This document shows positions 1 through 7,020 of a stretch of 31,034 nt of DNA, one piece after another (the first letter of the stretch is position 1; the number at the start of each line of letters is the position of its first letter). The stretch spans positions 1-31,034 of the forward strand of contig CAMLSG010000041.1 in NCBI GenBank assembly GCA_946482635.1, given 5' to 3'. The DNA comes from an uncultured Duganella sp. (GTDB lineage Bacteria; Pseudomonadota; Gammaproteobacteria; Burkholderiales; Burkholderiaceae). The translations under genes and the position numbers were made by a program. The notes under the pieces are model-generated. The model ran no database searches and was not told the origin of the DNA. It saw only the letters and a list, made by a program, of their open reading frames with translations.

Positions 1-1134
1 CCGATCAAGGTGCTGCACCCGCTGCTGACCGCCACCCAGGAAGGCAACTACAAGGGCACGGAAGGCTTTGGCGCCATCCCCTTCGAAGGCATCATCCTGG
101 CGCACTCGAATGAGTCGGAGTGGAAGAGCTTCAAGAACAACCGCAATAACGAGGCATTCCTCGACCGTATCTATATAGTGAAGGTGCCGTACTGCCTGCG
201 CGTCACCGACGAAATCAAGATTTACGAGAAACTGCTGCACAATTCTTCGCTCGACAAGGCGCCTTGCGCCCCCGGCACCCTGCGCATGATGTCGCAGTTC
301 GCCATCCTGTCGCGCCTGAAAGAGCCGGAAAACTCGAGCATCTTCAGCAAAATGCTGGTGTACGACGGTGAAAACCTCAAGGACACCGACCCGAAAGCCA
401 AGTCCATCCACGAGTATGTGGACTACGCCGGGGTCGACGAAGGCATGAGCGGGCTGTCCACGCGTTTCGCCTTCAAGATCCTGTCCAAGGTCTTCAACTT
501 CGACTCGACCGAAGTGGCGGCCAATCCGGTGCACCTGCTCTACGTGCTGGAACAGCAGGTCGAGCGCGAGCAATTCCCGCCGGAGACCGAGCAAAAGTAC
601 TTCTCCTATATAAAGGAGCACCTGGCCCAGCGCTATGTCGAGTTCATCGGCAAGGAAATCCAGACTGCCTACCTGGAGAGTTATTCCGAATACGGCCAGA
701 ACATTTTCGACCGCTACGTAACCTTTGCCGACTTCTGGATCCAGGACCAGGAATACCGCGATCCGGATACCGGTGAAAGCTTCGACCGCGAATCGCTGAA
801 CAATGAACTGGAGAAGATCGAGAAGCCGGCCGGGATTTCGAACCCGAAAGACTTCCGTAATGAGATCGTCAACTTCGGGCTGCGGGCGCGCGCCAATAAT
901 GGCGGCAAGAACCCTGCCTGGACCAGTTACGAGAAGTTCCGCACGGTGATCGAAAAGAAAATGTTCTCCAATACGGAGGAACTGCTGCCGGTGATTTCCT
1001 TCAATGCCAAGGCCAGTGCCGAGGACGCCAACAAGCACGCCGACTTCGTGGCGCGCATGGTGGAAAAAGGATACACGGCCAAGCAAGTCCGGCTGCTGTG
1101 CGAATGGTATCTGCGCGTGAGGAAGTCGTCCTGA
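1..1134 (+). CDS. prkA: PrkA serine protein kinase / AAA+ protein, 3' part (5' end outside window)
   Basis: The reading frame is open from the first base and stops at 1132-1134, giving about 377 C-terminal residues of a protein that is usually about 640 residues long. The fragment starts inside the AAA+ module. The segment ILAHSNESEW looks like the sensor-1 strand and FLDRI the arginine-finger region, and the lid segment DEGMSGLSTRFAFKIL follows at about residue 145. The rest is the PrkA C-terminal domain. Family knowledge: PrkA (YeaG in E. coli) is a cytoplasmic ATP-binding protein described as a Ser/Thr kinase active under nutrient stress, and some Bacillus work describes it as an AAA+ protease. 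Walker A and B lie outside the window and cannot be checked. It precedes yeaH and spoVR, its usual partners, with 49 bp to yeaH and no terminator, so the three probably share a transcript. Confidence 0.93.
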   Translation, partial: PIKVLHPLLTATQEGNYKGTEGFGAIPFEGIILAHSNESEWKSFKNNRNNEAFLDRIYIVKVPYCLRVTDEIKIYEKLLHNSSLDKAPCAPGTLRMMSQFAILSRLKEPENSSIFSKMLVYDGENLKDTDPKAKSIHEYVDYAGVDEGMSGLSTRFAFKILSKVFNFDSTEVAANPVHLLYVLEQQVEREQFPPETEQKYFSYIKEHLAQRYVEFIGKEIQTAYLESYSEYGQNIFDRYVTFADFWIQDQEYRDPDTGESFDRESLNNELEKIEKPAGISNPKDFRNEIVNFGLRARANNGGKNPAWTSYEKFRTVIEKKMFSNTEELLPVISFNAKASAEDANKHADFVARMVEKGYTAKQVRLLCEWYLRVRKSS

Positions 1135-1183
1135 TTTGAAAGTGGGATAATCAGGACGCGCCAATCAAGCAGGCAGGAGGCAC

Positions 1184-2452
1184 ATGACTTACCTCATCGA
1201 CCGTCGTTTGCAGGGCAAGAACAAGTCCGCGGTCAACCGCGAACGATTTTTGCGGCGTTACAAAGGCCAGATCAAGGATGCGGTCGGGCGCGCCATCAAG
1301 GGGCGCTCGATCACCGACATCGAGAATGGCGAAAAAGTATCCATTCCCGTCAAGGACGTGAACGAGCCGTCGTTCGGCCACGCCCACGGCGGGGTCTGGG
1401 AAGTCGTCAACCCAGGCAATGAGGAATACCAGAAAGGCGATTTGATCAACCGCCCCAAGGGTGGCGGAGGCAGCGGCCGCGGCCGCGCAGGCAATAGCGA
1501 CCAGACCACCGAGGATGATTTCATCTTCGAACTGTCGCGCGAAGAATTCATGAACTACTTCTTCGAAGACCTGGAACTGCCGCACATGATCAAGACCCAG
1601 CTCACGGCAACCACGGAATTCAAGCCGCAACGGGCGGGTTACACGGTGTCGGGCACGCCTTCCAATATCCATGTGCTGCGCTCCCTGCGCGGCGCCCTCG
1701 GCCGCCGCATTGCGGTGGGCGGCAGTTCGCGCAAGCGCCTGATCGAGGCCGAGCGCGAGCTGGAAGAACTGCTGGTGGCCGGCGCGCCGCTCGACGACCC
1801 GCAGGTGATCGAGCTGAAGAAGCTGATCCACCACCTGCATACGCGCTTGCTGGCCATTCCTTACATCGACCCCTTCGACCTGCGCTACTCCAACCGCATC
1901 AAGGTGCCGAAGCCGATGACCCAGGCCGTGATGTTCTGCATCATGGACGTATCGGGCTCGATGGACGAGCAGCGCAAAGATACGGCCAAGCGCTTCTTCA
2001 TCCTGCTCTACCTGTTCCTCAAGCGCGTCTACGATAAGATCGAGGTGGTGTTCATCCGCCACCATACGGCGGCGTCGGAAGTGGATGAGAATGAATTCTT
2101 CCATTCGCGCGAATCGGGCGGCACCGTGGTGTCCTCGGCGCTGCACCTGCTGAACAAGATCATTGACGAGCGCTTCGGCGGCGGCAGCTGGAACGCCTAC
2201 GTGGCGCAAGCGTCCGACGGCGACAACTGGGACAACGATTCCGTGCTGTGCCGGCAATTATTGGTCAACACCATCATGCCCAAGGTGCAGTACTACACCT
2301 ACGTCGAGATCACGGACGGCCCGCCGCAGAACCTGTGGGAGCAATACGCCCAGATCCCCGAATACCACCAGCACTTCGCCATGCAGAAGATAGTCACGCC
2401 GGCCGATATCTATCCGGTGTTCCGCGAACTGTTCAAGAAGCAGCCAAAATGA
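1184..2452 (+). CDS. yeaH: YeaH/YhbH family (UPF0229) VWA-like protein
   Basis: This 422-residue protein matches the YeaH/YhbH family in length and layout. It has a basic N-terminus (LIDRRLQGKNKSAVNRERFLRRY), a Gly-rich linker at about 90-105, a helical middle, and a von Willebrand A-like domain from about residue 245. The metal-binding MIDAS motif is visible as D255-V-S257-G-S259 in FCIMDVSGSMDEQ. The start at 1184 follows a strong AGGAGG at 1175-1180, although the 3-nt spacing is tight. It is the middle gene of prkA-yeaH-spoVR, and its stop overlaps the spoVR start. The family is linked to the PrkA kinase in the general stress and nutrient-starvation response, and its biochemical role is poorly defined. 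The family call is secure; the function remains open. Confidence 0.93.
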   Translation: MTYLIDRRLQGKNKSAVNRERFLRRYKGQIKDAVGRAIKGRSITDIENGEKVSIPVKDVNEPSFGHAHGGVWEVVNPGNEEYQKGDLINRPKGGGGSGRGRAGNSDQTTEDDFIFELSREEFMNYFFEDLELPHMIKTQLTATTEFKPQRAGYTVSGTPSNIHVLRSLRGALGRRIAVGGSSRKRLIEAERELEELLVAGAPLDDPQVIELKKLIHHLHTRLLAIPYIDPFDLRYSNRIKVPKPMTQAVMFCIMDVSGSMDEQRKDTAKRFFILLYLFLKRVYDKIEVVFIRHHTAASEVDENEFFHSRESGGTVVSSALHLLNKIIDERFGGGSWNAYVAQASDGDNWDNDSVLCRQLLVNTIMPKVQYYTYVEITDGPPQNLWEQYAQIPEYHQHFAMQKIVTPADIYPVFRELFKKQPK

Positions 2453-3987
2453 ACCAGATGACCAAGCGCCCCCCGCATCCGCGCGCCCTGCCGGAGCAAT
2501 CCGAATGGACGTTTGAACTGATCGAGCAGGCGCACGAAGAGATCCGCCGCGTAGCGCAGAACTTTGGCCTGGATACCTATCCAAACCAGCTTGAGATCAT
2601 TACTGCCGAGCAAATGATGGATGCCTACACTTCAGTGGGCATGCCGGTATCGTATGCGCACTGGTCGTTCGGCAAGCACTTCCTGGCTACCGAGAAAGGC
2701 TATAAGCGCGGGCAAATGGGGTTGGCGTATGAGATCGTCATCAATTCCAATCCCTGCATCGCCTATTTAATGGAGGAAAACAGCCTGACCATGCAGGCGC
2801 TGGTCATTGCCCACGCCGCTTATGGCCATAACTCCTTCTTTAAAGGCAACTACCTGTTCAAGACCTGGACCGATGCCGACGCCATCATCGATTACATGGT
2901 GTTTGCCAAGAATTACATTACCGAATGCGAACAGCGGCATGGTATCGATGCCATTGAGTTGCTGCTCGATTCCTGCCACGCGATCCAGAACTACGGCGTC
3001 GACCGCTACAAGCGGCCGGCCAAGCTGTCGCTGGCGCAGGAACAGATGAAGCAGAAAGAGCGCGAAGCCTACCTGCAGTCGCAGATCAACGAGCTGTGGC
3101 GCACCGTGCCGCGCCGCGAAGAAGAAGCGGTCGACAAGCCGGCGCCGCGCTTTCCGCCCGAACCGGAAGAGAACCTGCTGTACTTTATAGAGAAGTACGC
3201 CCCGCTGCTGGAACCCTGGCAGCGCGAGATCGTGCGTATCGTGCGCAAGATCAGCCAGTACTTCTACCCGCAGCGCCAGACCCAGGTGATGAACGAAGGC
3301 TGGGCGACCTTCTGGCACTACACCATCCTCAACCAGTTGTACGACGAGGGCGTGGTCAGCGATGGCTTCATGATGGAATTCCTGAAGAGCCACACCAATG
3401 TGGTGTACCAGCCGCCGGTGCATAGCCCCTACTACAACGGCATCAACCCCTATGCGCTGGGCTTTGCCATGATGTCTGACATCCGGCGCATCTGCGAGAA
3501 CCCGACGCCGGAAGACCGCGAATGGTTCCCCGATATCGCCGGCAGCGACTGGAAGAAGACGCTCGACTTCGCCATGCGCAATTTCAAGGATGAAAGCTTC
3601 ATAGCGCAATATCTTTCGCCGCGCCTGATCCGCGAGTTCCACTTCTTTGCTGTATTAGATGACGACAAGAACGATAAGCTGGCCGTCTCGGCCATCCACG
3701 ATGAGCTGGGCTACCGCTATGTGCGGCAAATGCTGGCCGACCAGTACAACCTGGGCAACCGGGAGCCTAATATACAGGTGTGGTCCGTCAATACCCGCGA
3801 CGACCGCGCCCTGACACTGCGCCATACGCAGTACAACCGCCGTCCCCTCAACCAGCAGGCCAATGAAGTACTGAAACACGTGGCCCGCCTGTGGGGATTC
3901 GACGTTCACCTGGATACGGTCGCGCCGGATGGCCAGGTGATCAGCACCATCGAGTGCAAGCGCGAGAAGCGCAACCGGGTGATCTGA
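2449..3987 (+). CDS. spoVR: SpoVR family protein (YcgB-like)
   Basis: The 512-residue product is the size of E. coli YcgB (about 510). I chose the ATG at 2449 because it overlaps the yeaH stop as ATGA and gives the family length. The open frame continues upstream to 2248, but there it lies inside yeaH. Conserved SpoVR features are visible: the His-rich segment with H122-A-A-Y-G-H127-N-S-F-F, the preceding EENSLTMQALVIAH, and N282-E-G-W-A-T-F-W-H290 in the second half. SpoVR in Bacillus affects spore cortex formation. In non-sporulating proteobacteria the gene travels with prkA and yeaH and its activity is unsettled. The conserved His/Glu residues could bind a metal, which is inference. No terminator is evident directly after the gene. 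Confidence 0.95.
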   Translation: MNQMTKRPPHPRALPEQSEWTFELIEQAHEEIRRVAQNFGLDTYPNQLEIITAEQMMDAYTSVGMPVSYAHWSFGKHFLATEKGYKRGQMGLAYEIVINSNPCIAYLMEENSLTMQALVIAHAAYGHNSFFKGNYLFKTWTDADAIIDYMVFAKNYITECEQRHGIDAIELLLDSCHAIQNYGVDRYKRPAKLSLAQEQMKQKEREAYLQSQINELWRTVPRREEEAVDKPAPRFPPEPEENLLYFIEKYAPLLEPWQREIVRIVRKISQYFYPQRQTQVMNEGWATFWHYTILNQLYDEGVVSDGFMMEFLKSHTNVVYQPPVHSPYYNGINPYALGFAMMSDIRRICENPTPEDREWFPDIAGSDWKKTLDFAMRNFKDESFIAQYLSPRLIREFHFFAVLDDDKNDKLAVSAIHDELGYRYVRQMLADQYNLGNREPNIQVWSVNTRDDRALTLRHTQYNRRPLNQQANEVLKHVARLWGFDVHLDTVAPDGQVISTIECKREKRNRVI

Positions 3988-4351
3988 CGGCCGCTTTTGA
4001 CAGAGTTACGTCGAAGCAACACACTTCGCCGAATTTCCTTAGCCTCGCCGCCGTTGTGAGCGAGCATTCTTTCGTCCACGCGAAAAAGTGATGAAGATCA
4101 ATCGCAGAGGCGAAAAAATGGTCAATTTTCTCTTGCTTTTTCTGCCAGACCACTTCGGCGTAGTCTGGTAACAGCCTGCCAATATGGGGCTAAGGGCATG
4201 AAATTTAAACGGTTTTCGGGACAAAATTCTATGCAAAAATCCAAAATTCGTATGTATAATTCGCCGACGTCCCGGATGCGGCTGTAGCTTTGTGTCGCCA
4301 TTTTGGGGGTTTAAAGTAGCAACACAAGAGTTGGTATTGGAGAAAGCAGGC
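3988..4351 (+). other. Intergenic regulatory gap upstream of tonB
   Basis: This 364-bp stretch is the longest non-coding part of the window and is clearly more AT-rich than its surroundings. The short open frames in it have no ribosome-binding site or family resemblance, so I call no gene. It holds a candidate tonB promoter (-10 at 4255-4260) and a direct repeat CAAAATTC at 4222-4229 and 4242-4249. It also holds an inverted repeat CCAGAC (4145-4150) / GTCTGG (4163-4168) with a 12-nt loop and no following T-run. I see no convincing Fur box and no clear intrinsic terminator for spoVR. Confidence 0.7.
4255..4260 (+). promoter_or_regulatory. Candidate tonB promoter (-10 TATAAT)
   Basis: A perfect TATAAT lies 91 bp before the tonB ATG, in the AT-rich part of the gap. 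The hexamer at the expected -35 position (4232-4237, TGCAAA) is poor, so an activator may be needed. Transcription would start near 4267 and give a leader of about 85 nt. The call rests on the -10 match and location only. Confidence 0.5.
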
Positions 4352-5014
4352 ATGAATTTCAGTGATAACGAGAAAATTGCCGGGAAGAAGAACTATACGG
4401 GCATCGTGTTCGTCGTAGTCCTGCACATAATTGCTGGTTACGGTATTGTTTCCGGCTTGGGCAAGAAAATGATTAGCAAGATGATCGAACCGGTGGAGAC
4501 CAAGATCATCGAGGAGGTCGCCCCGCCTCCGCCAAAAGAACTGCCACCACCGCCACCTCCACCAGAGATGAAGGCACCACCACCGCCATTCATTCCTCCG
4601 GTCGAAGTGAACGTGCAGCAACCGCCGCCAGCGCAGAACGTGATCGCCAACGCGACCAACGTGAAGCCAGCAACCACCGATATTCGCCCAGCCCCTCCGG
4701 CACAACCTGCACCTCCAGCCCCTGCGGCAACCGGTGTACGTACCCCGGCTGTGGTCGACTTCAGCACCTGCGCCAAGCCAGAATGGCCGAAGTCGTCGCT
4801 GCGTAACGAAGAGACTGGCACTGTGACCATGTCCTTCCTGATCGGTGTGGACGGCCACGTAGCTGAGGCAAAAGTAGTGAAATCTAGTGGTTTCCGTGAC
4901 CTGGACAAGGCCGCACAAGTTGGTATTTCCAAGTGCAAATTCAAGCCTGCAACGGTCGACGGCAAGCCGCAAGAAGGCTGGCAACAGATGCAATACGTCT
5001 GGACGCTGGAATAA
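4352..5014 (+). CDS. tonB: TonB energy-transducing protein
   Basis: This 220-residue protein spans the periplasm and passes proton-motive force from ExbB/ExbD to TonB-dependent outer-membrane receptors. The N-terminal membrane segment is at about 15-35 (IVFVVVLHIIAGYGIV) and contains H25, which matches the essential transmembrane His of TonB. A Pro-rich rigid stretch follows at about 55-95, with runs such as PPPPKELPPPPPPP, then a Pro/Ala linker. The C-terminal TonB domain starts near STCAKPEWPKSS and contains the typical GTVTMSFLIGVDGHV strand. Two cysteines in that domain could form a disulfide. The ATG at 4352 has GGAGA at 4339-4343, 8 nt upstream. A longer frame from a GTG at 4292 adds residues with no support. 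It is the first gene of a five-gene cluster. Confidence 0.95.
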   Translation: MNFSDNEKIAGKKNYTGIVFVVVLHIIAGYGIVSGLGKKMISKMIEPVETKIIEEVAPPPPKELPPPPPPPEMKAPPPPFIPPVEVNVQQPPPAQNVIANATNVKPATTDIRPAPPAQPAPPAPAATGVRTPAVVDFSTCAKPEWPKSSLRNEETGTVTMSFLIGVDGHVAEAKVVKSSGFRDLDKAAQVGISKCKFKPATVDGKPQEGWQQMQYVWTLE

Positions 5015-5053
5015 ACCTGAGACAGAACACCGTCTCGCAACTAAGTAAGTCCG

Positions 5054-5081
5054 TTGTCGTTTAAGCCAGCGAACTGATTAT
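5054..5081 (+). promoter_or_regulatory. Possible internal promoter upstream of exbB
   Basis: TTGTCG (5054-5059) and GATTAT (5076-5081) are separated by 16 bp in the 87-bp gap between tonB and exbB. Each hexamer matches four of six consensus positions. The strong bias of exbB for GCT/CCA/GGT codons suggests high expression, which would fit a separate promoter. This is a weak call. Confidence 0.25.
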
Positions 5082-5101
5082 TTTTCAAATTTGGAGGAAG
5101 C

Positions 5102-6025
5102 ATGTTTAAGAATACCCGTTTGTCCGCTGTACTGGCCGCTGTGCTGTTCTCGGTGACCGCAGCTACCGCCCTGGTAAGCGCCCCAGCCATGGCTGACGCG
5201 CCTGCCTCGGCAGCCGCTTCGGCTCCAGCCGCTGACGCACCTGCAGCTCCAGCAGCTGACGCGGCAGCCGCTCCAGCAGCCGACGCAGCCGCTCCAGCTG
5301 CTGCTCCAGCTGCTCCAGCCGCTAAAGAAGAAGTCGAAAACCCATTCGGTATCTCCGCTGTGTGGGAAGCTGGCTTCGTTGCTCGTGCTACCCTGATCAT
5401 CCTGTCGATCATGTCGATCGGTTCCTGGTACATCATCGTGACCAAGATCATCGACCAGCAGAAGATCTTCAAGCAGCAGAAAGAAACCGCTGCCAAGTTC
5501 TGGAAAGCATCCTCGATCGCTGCCGGCACCGCTACCCTGACCGAAGGTTCCCCATTCCGCTTCATCGCTGAAACCGGCACCAAGGCAACCGCTCACCACG
5601 ACGGCGCCCTGCTGGAACAAATCGACCTGTCGACCTGGGTGACCATGTCCATCCAGCGCGCTGTTGACAAAGTTCAGTCCCGCCTGTCCGATGGCCTGTC
5701 CTTCCTGGCAACCGTTGGTTCGACCGCTCCGTTCATCGGCCTGTTCGGTACCGTTTGGGGTATTTACGGCGCGCTGACCAACATCGGTATGACCGGTAAC
5801 GCATCGATCGACAAAGTTGCAGGTCCAGTGGGTGAAGCGCTGATCATGACCGCTTTCGGTCTGCTGGTCGCAGTTCCTGCCGTTCTGGGTTACAACTGGC
5901 TGCTGCGTCGTAACAAGACCGCAATGGAAGATGTGCGTTCCTTCTCCGCAGACGTGCACTCCGTGCTGATCTCCGGCGCAATGTCCACCTCGAACGCTGC
6001 TGCTTCGTCGAAAAAAGTAGGTTAA
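5102..6025 (+). CDS. exbB: ExbB proton-channel protein with exported Ala/Pro-rich N-terminus
   Basis: The 307-residue protein is a MotA/TolQ/ExbB-family inner-membrane subunit of the TonB motor. It begins with a signal-like segment (residues 1-31, ending APAMA) and an unusual Ala/Pro/Asp-rich linker at about 32-75, so the N-terminal extension is probably periplasmic. The channel core follows: TM1 at about 90-117 (LIILSIMSIGSWYIIV), a cytoplasmic loop, then TM2 around FLATVGSTAPFIGLFGTVWG and TM3 around ALIMTAFGLLVAVPAVLGY. N-terminal extensions are known in some ExbB proteins, for example in pseudomonads. A strong GGAGG lies at 5093-5097. Codons such as GCT, CCA, GGT and CGT are far commoner here than in the flanking genes, suggesting high expression. 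exbD follows after 4 bp. Confidence 0.95.
   Translation: MFKNTRLSAVLAAVLFSVTAATALVSAPAMADAPASAAASAPAADAPAAPAADAAAAPAADAAAPAAAPAAPAAKEEVENPFGISAVWEAGFVARATLIILSIMSIGSWYIIVTKIIDQQKIFKQQKETAAKFWKASSIAAGTATLTEGSPFRFIAETGTKATAHHDGALLEQIDLSTWVTMSIQRAVDKVQSRLSDGLSFLATVGSTAPFIGLFGTVWGIYGALTNIGMTGNASIDKVAGPVGEALIMTAFGLLVAVPAVLGYNWLLRRNKTAMEDVRSFSADVHSVLISGAMSTSNAAASSKKVG
5205..5323 (+). repeat. Ala/Pro-coding short tandem repeat in exbB
   Basis: The linker coding sequence is built from short imperfect units of GCT/GCA/GCC and CCA codons. Examples are GCTCCAGCT at 5291-5299 and 5303-5311 and GCTCCAGCC at 5312-5320, and PAADA-type peptides recur. The number of units may vary between strains by slippage. 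All visible steps keep the reading frame. Confidence 0.7.
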
Positions 6026-6029
6026 TACC

Positions 6030-6458
6030 ATGTCGATGTCTGTAGGCTCCGATACCGGGGGAGAAGAGCAGCTTAACAGTGAGATCAACACGACTCCGCT
6101 CGTGGACATCATGCTGGTTCTGCTGATCATCTTCCTGATCACGAGCCCGGTCGTTCTCAAACTGCAGAAGATCAACCTGCCGGAAGAGATCAACCAGGCA
6201 ATCCAGACCAAACCAGAGAACGTCAACATCGTTGTTAACAAAGATGGCGACATCTACTGGAACCAGAAGAAAATGCGCGACGCGAATGAGCTGTTCGATT
6301 TTCTGAAAGAGGAAGCTGTGAAGGTGCCTCAGCCTGAAGTTCATGTCCGCGGCGACAAAGACGCGAAATATGAATCGATCGGCCGTGTGATCTACACCAC
6401 CCAGCGCGCTGGCATCCAGAAGGTCGGTTTCATCACCGAACCGCCTGATAAGATGTAA
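6030..6458 (+). CDS. exbD: ExbD biopolymer transport protein (first copy)
   Basis: This 142-residue protein has the ExbD/TolR layout: a short cytoplasmic N-terminus, one membrane helix at about 24-42 (LVDIMLVLLIIFLITSPVV) and a periplasmic domain. D26 in PLVDIML matches the proton-carrying Asp of ExbD (D25 in E. coli). It sits 4 bp after exbB and is surely co-translated with it. The start MSMSVGS is identical at protein level to that of the second exbD downstream but uses different codons. With ExbB it forms the proton-driven stator that energises TonB. Confidence 0.94.
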   Translation: MSMSVGSDTGGEEQLNSEINTTPLVDIMLVLLIIFLITSPVVLKLQKINLPEEINQAIQTKPENVNIVVNKDGDIYWNQKKMRDANELFDFLKEEAVKVPQPEVHVRGDKDAKYESIGRVIYTTQRAGIQKVGFITEPPDKM

Positions 6459-6464
6459 GAACAA

Positions 6465-6491
6465 GCCGCCCCTGGCTGTAGCGGGGGCGGC
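6465..6491 (+). other. GC-rich hairpin between the two exbD genes
   Basis: GCCGCCCC (6465-6472) and GGGGCGGC (6484-6491) form a perfect 8-bp stem with an 11-nt loop. No T-tract follows (CTTCTGAAAAGG), so it is unlikely to be an efficient intrinsic terminator. It starts 6 nt after the first exbD stop and ends 22 nt before the second exbD start. It may protect the upstream mRNA or mark a processing site, which is inference. Confidence 0.65.
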
Positions 6492-6513
6492 CTTCTGAAA
6501 AGGAACACATTTC

Positions 6514-6936
6514 ATGAGTATGAGCGTAGGCAGTTCCGGCGGTGAGTCGGAACCGATGATGGAAATGAACATGACGCCGATGATCGACGTCATGCTGGTT
6601 CTGATCATTCTGCTGATCATCACCATTCCAAAAGCGAACCACTCGGTCAACCTGAACATGCCGGTCGGCACCCCGCCACCGCCAACCAAGGAACCTGTGG
6701 TCGTGACCATCGACGTTGACTTCGACGGCACCATCCTGTGGGACAACGTGGTCGTACCTGACCGCCCTGCCCTGGAAAACAAGCTGATCGCCGTAGCGGC
6801 ACAGGCTGACCAGCCTGAAGTGCACCTGCGTCCGAACAAGCTGGTTAACTACAGTGTGGTTGCAGGCGTAATGGCTTCGGCACAGCGTCTGGGCGTCACC
6901 AAGATTGGTCTGGTCGGCAACGAGCAGTTCCAGTAA
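6514..6936 (+). CDS. exbD2: ExbD biopolymer transport protein (second copy)
   Basis: The 140-residue protein repeats the ExbD plan: MSMSVGSSGGE at the N-terminus, a membrane helix at about 22-40 (MIDVMLVLIILLIITIP) with D25 as the proton-carrying Asp, then a periplasmic domain. A short Pro run (TPPPPTKEP) lies just after the helix and is absent from the first copy. AAGGA at 6500-6504 lies 9 nt before the ATG. Sequence outside the helix differs widely from copy one, so this is a specialised paralogue, not a recent duplicate. Similar tonB-exbB-exbD1-exbD2 arrangements are known in Xanthomonas. There the second ExbD has a role distinct from iron uptake; whether that holds here is unknown. Confidence 0.93.
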   Translation: MSMSVGSSGGESEPMMEMNMTPMIDVMLVLIILLIITIPKANHSVNLNMPVGTPPPPTKEPVVVTIDVDFDGTILWDNVVVPDRPALENKLIAVAAQADQPEVHLRPNKLVNYSVVAGVMASAQRLGVTKIGLVGNEQFQ

Positions 6937-6967
6937 ATAATTGGGCCAAAACACCCTTTATTTTCCC

Positions 6968-6993
6968 AAATAGGCAGGTTATCCTGCCTATTT
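6968..6993 (+). terminator. Terminator-like hairpin between exbD2 and the TPR gene
   Basis: AAATAGGCAGG (6968-6978) and CCTGCCTATTT (6983-6993) form a perfect 11-bp stem with a TTAT loop. The three T of the stem are followed by CGCATTTTG, so the U-tract is short. It could end most transcripts after exbD2 or act as a partial stop, since the TPR gene starts 27 nt later without an obvious promoter of its own. Confidence 0.65.
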
Positions 6994-7020
6994 CGCATTT
7001 TGAAGAAAGAAAATCACCCC

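Noticed and set aside
1151..2257. 368-aa minus-strand frame opposite yeaH
   Set aside because: Low-complexity Val/Ala/His-rich translation typical of an antisense shadow; the plus strand has the MIDAS motif and family length.
2248..2448. N-terminal extension of the spoVR frame
   Set aside because: It lies inside yeaH in another frame, and the family length and ATGA overlap favour the start at 2449.
4145..4168. CCAGAC/GTCTGG hairpin after spoVR as a terminator
   Set aside because: The stem is only 6 bp with a 12-nt loop and no T-run follows on the plus strand; the T-rich stretch lies before it.
4039..4353. 104-aa minus-strand frame in the gap before tonB
   Set aside because: No ribosome-binding site, no family resemblance, and it ends at the tonB start region; probably chance in AT-richer DNA.
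5041..5583. 180-aa Ala/Gly-rich minus-strand frame opposite exbB
   Set aside because: It is the reverse reading of the Ala/Pro codon repeat of exbB, without start signals.
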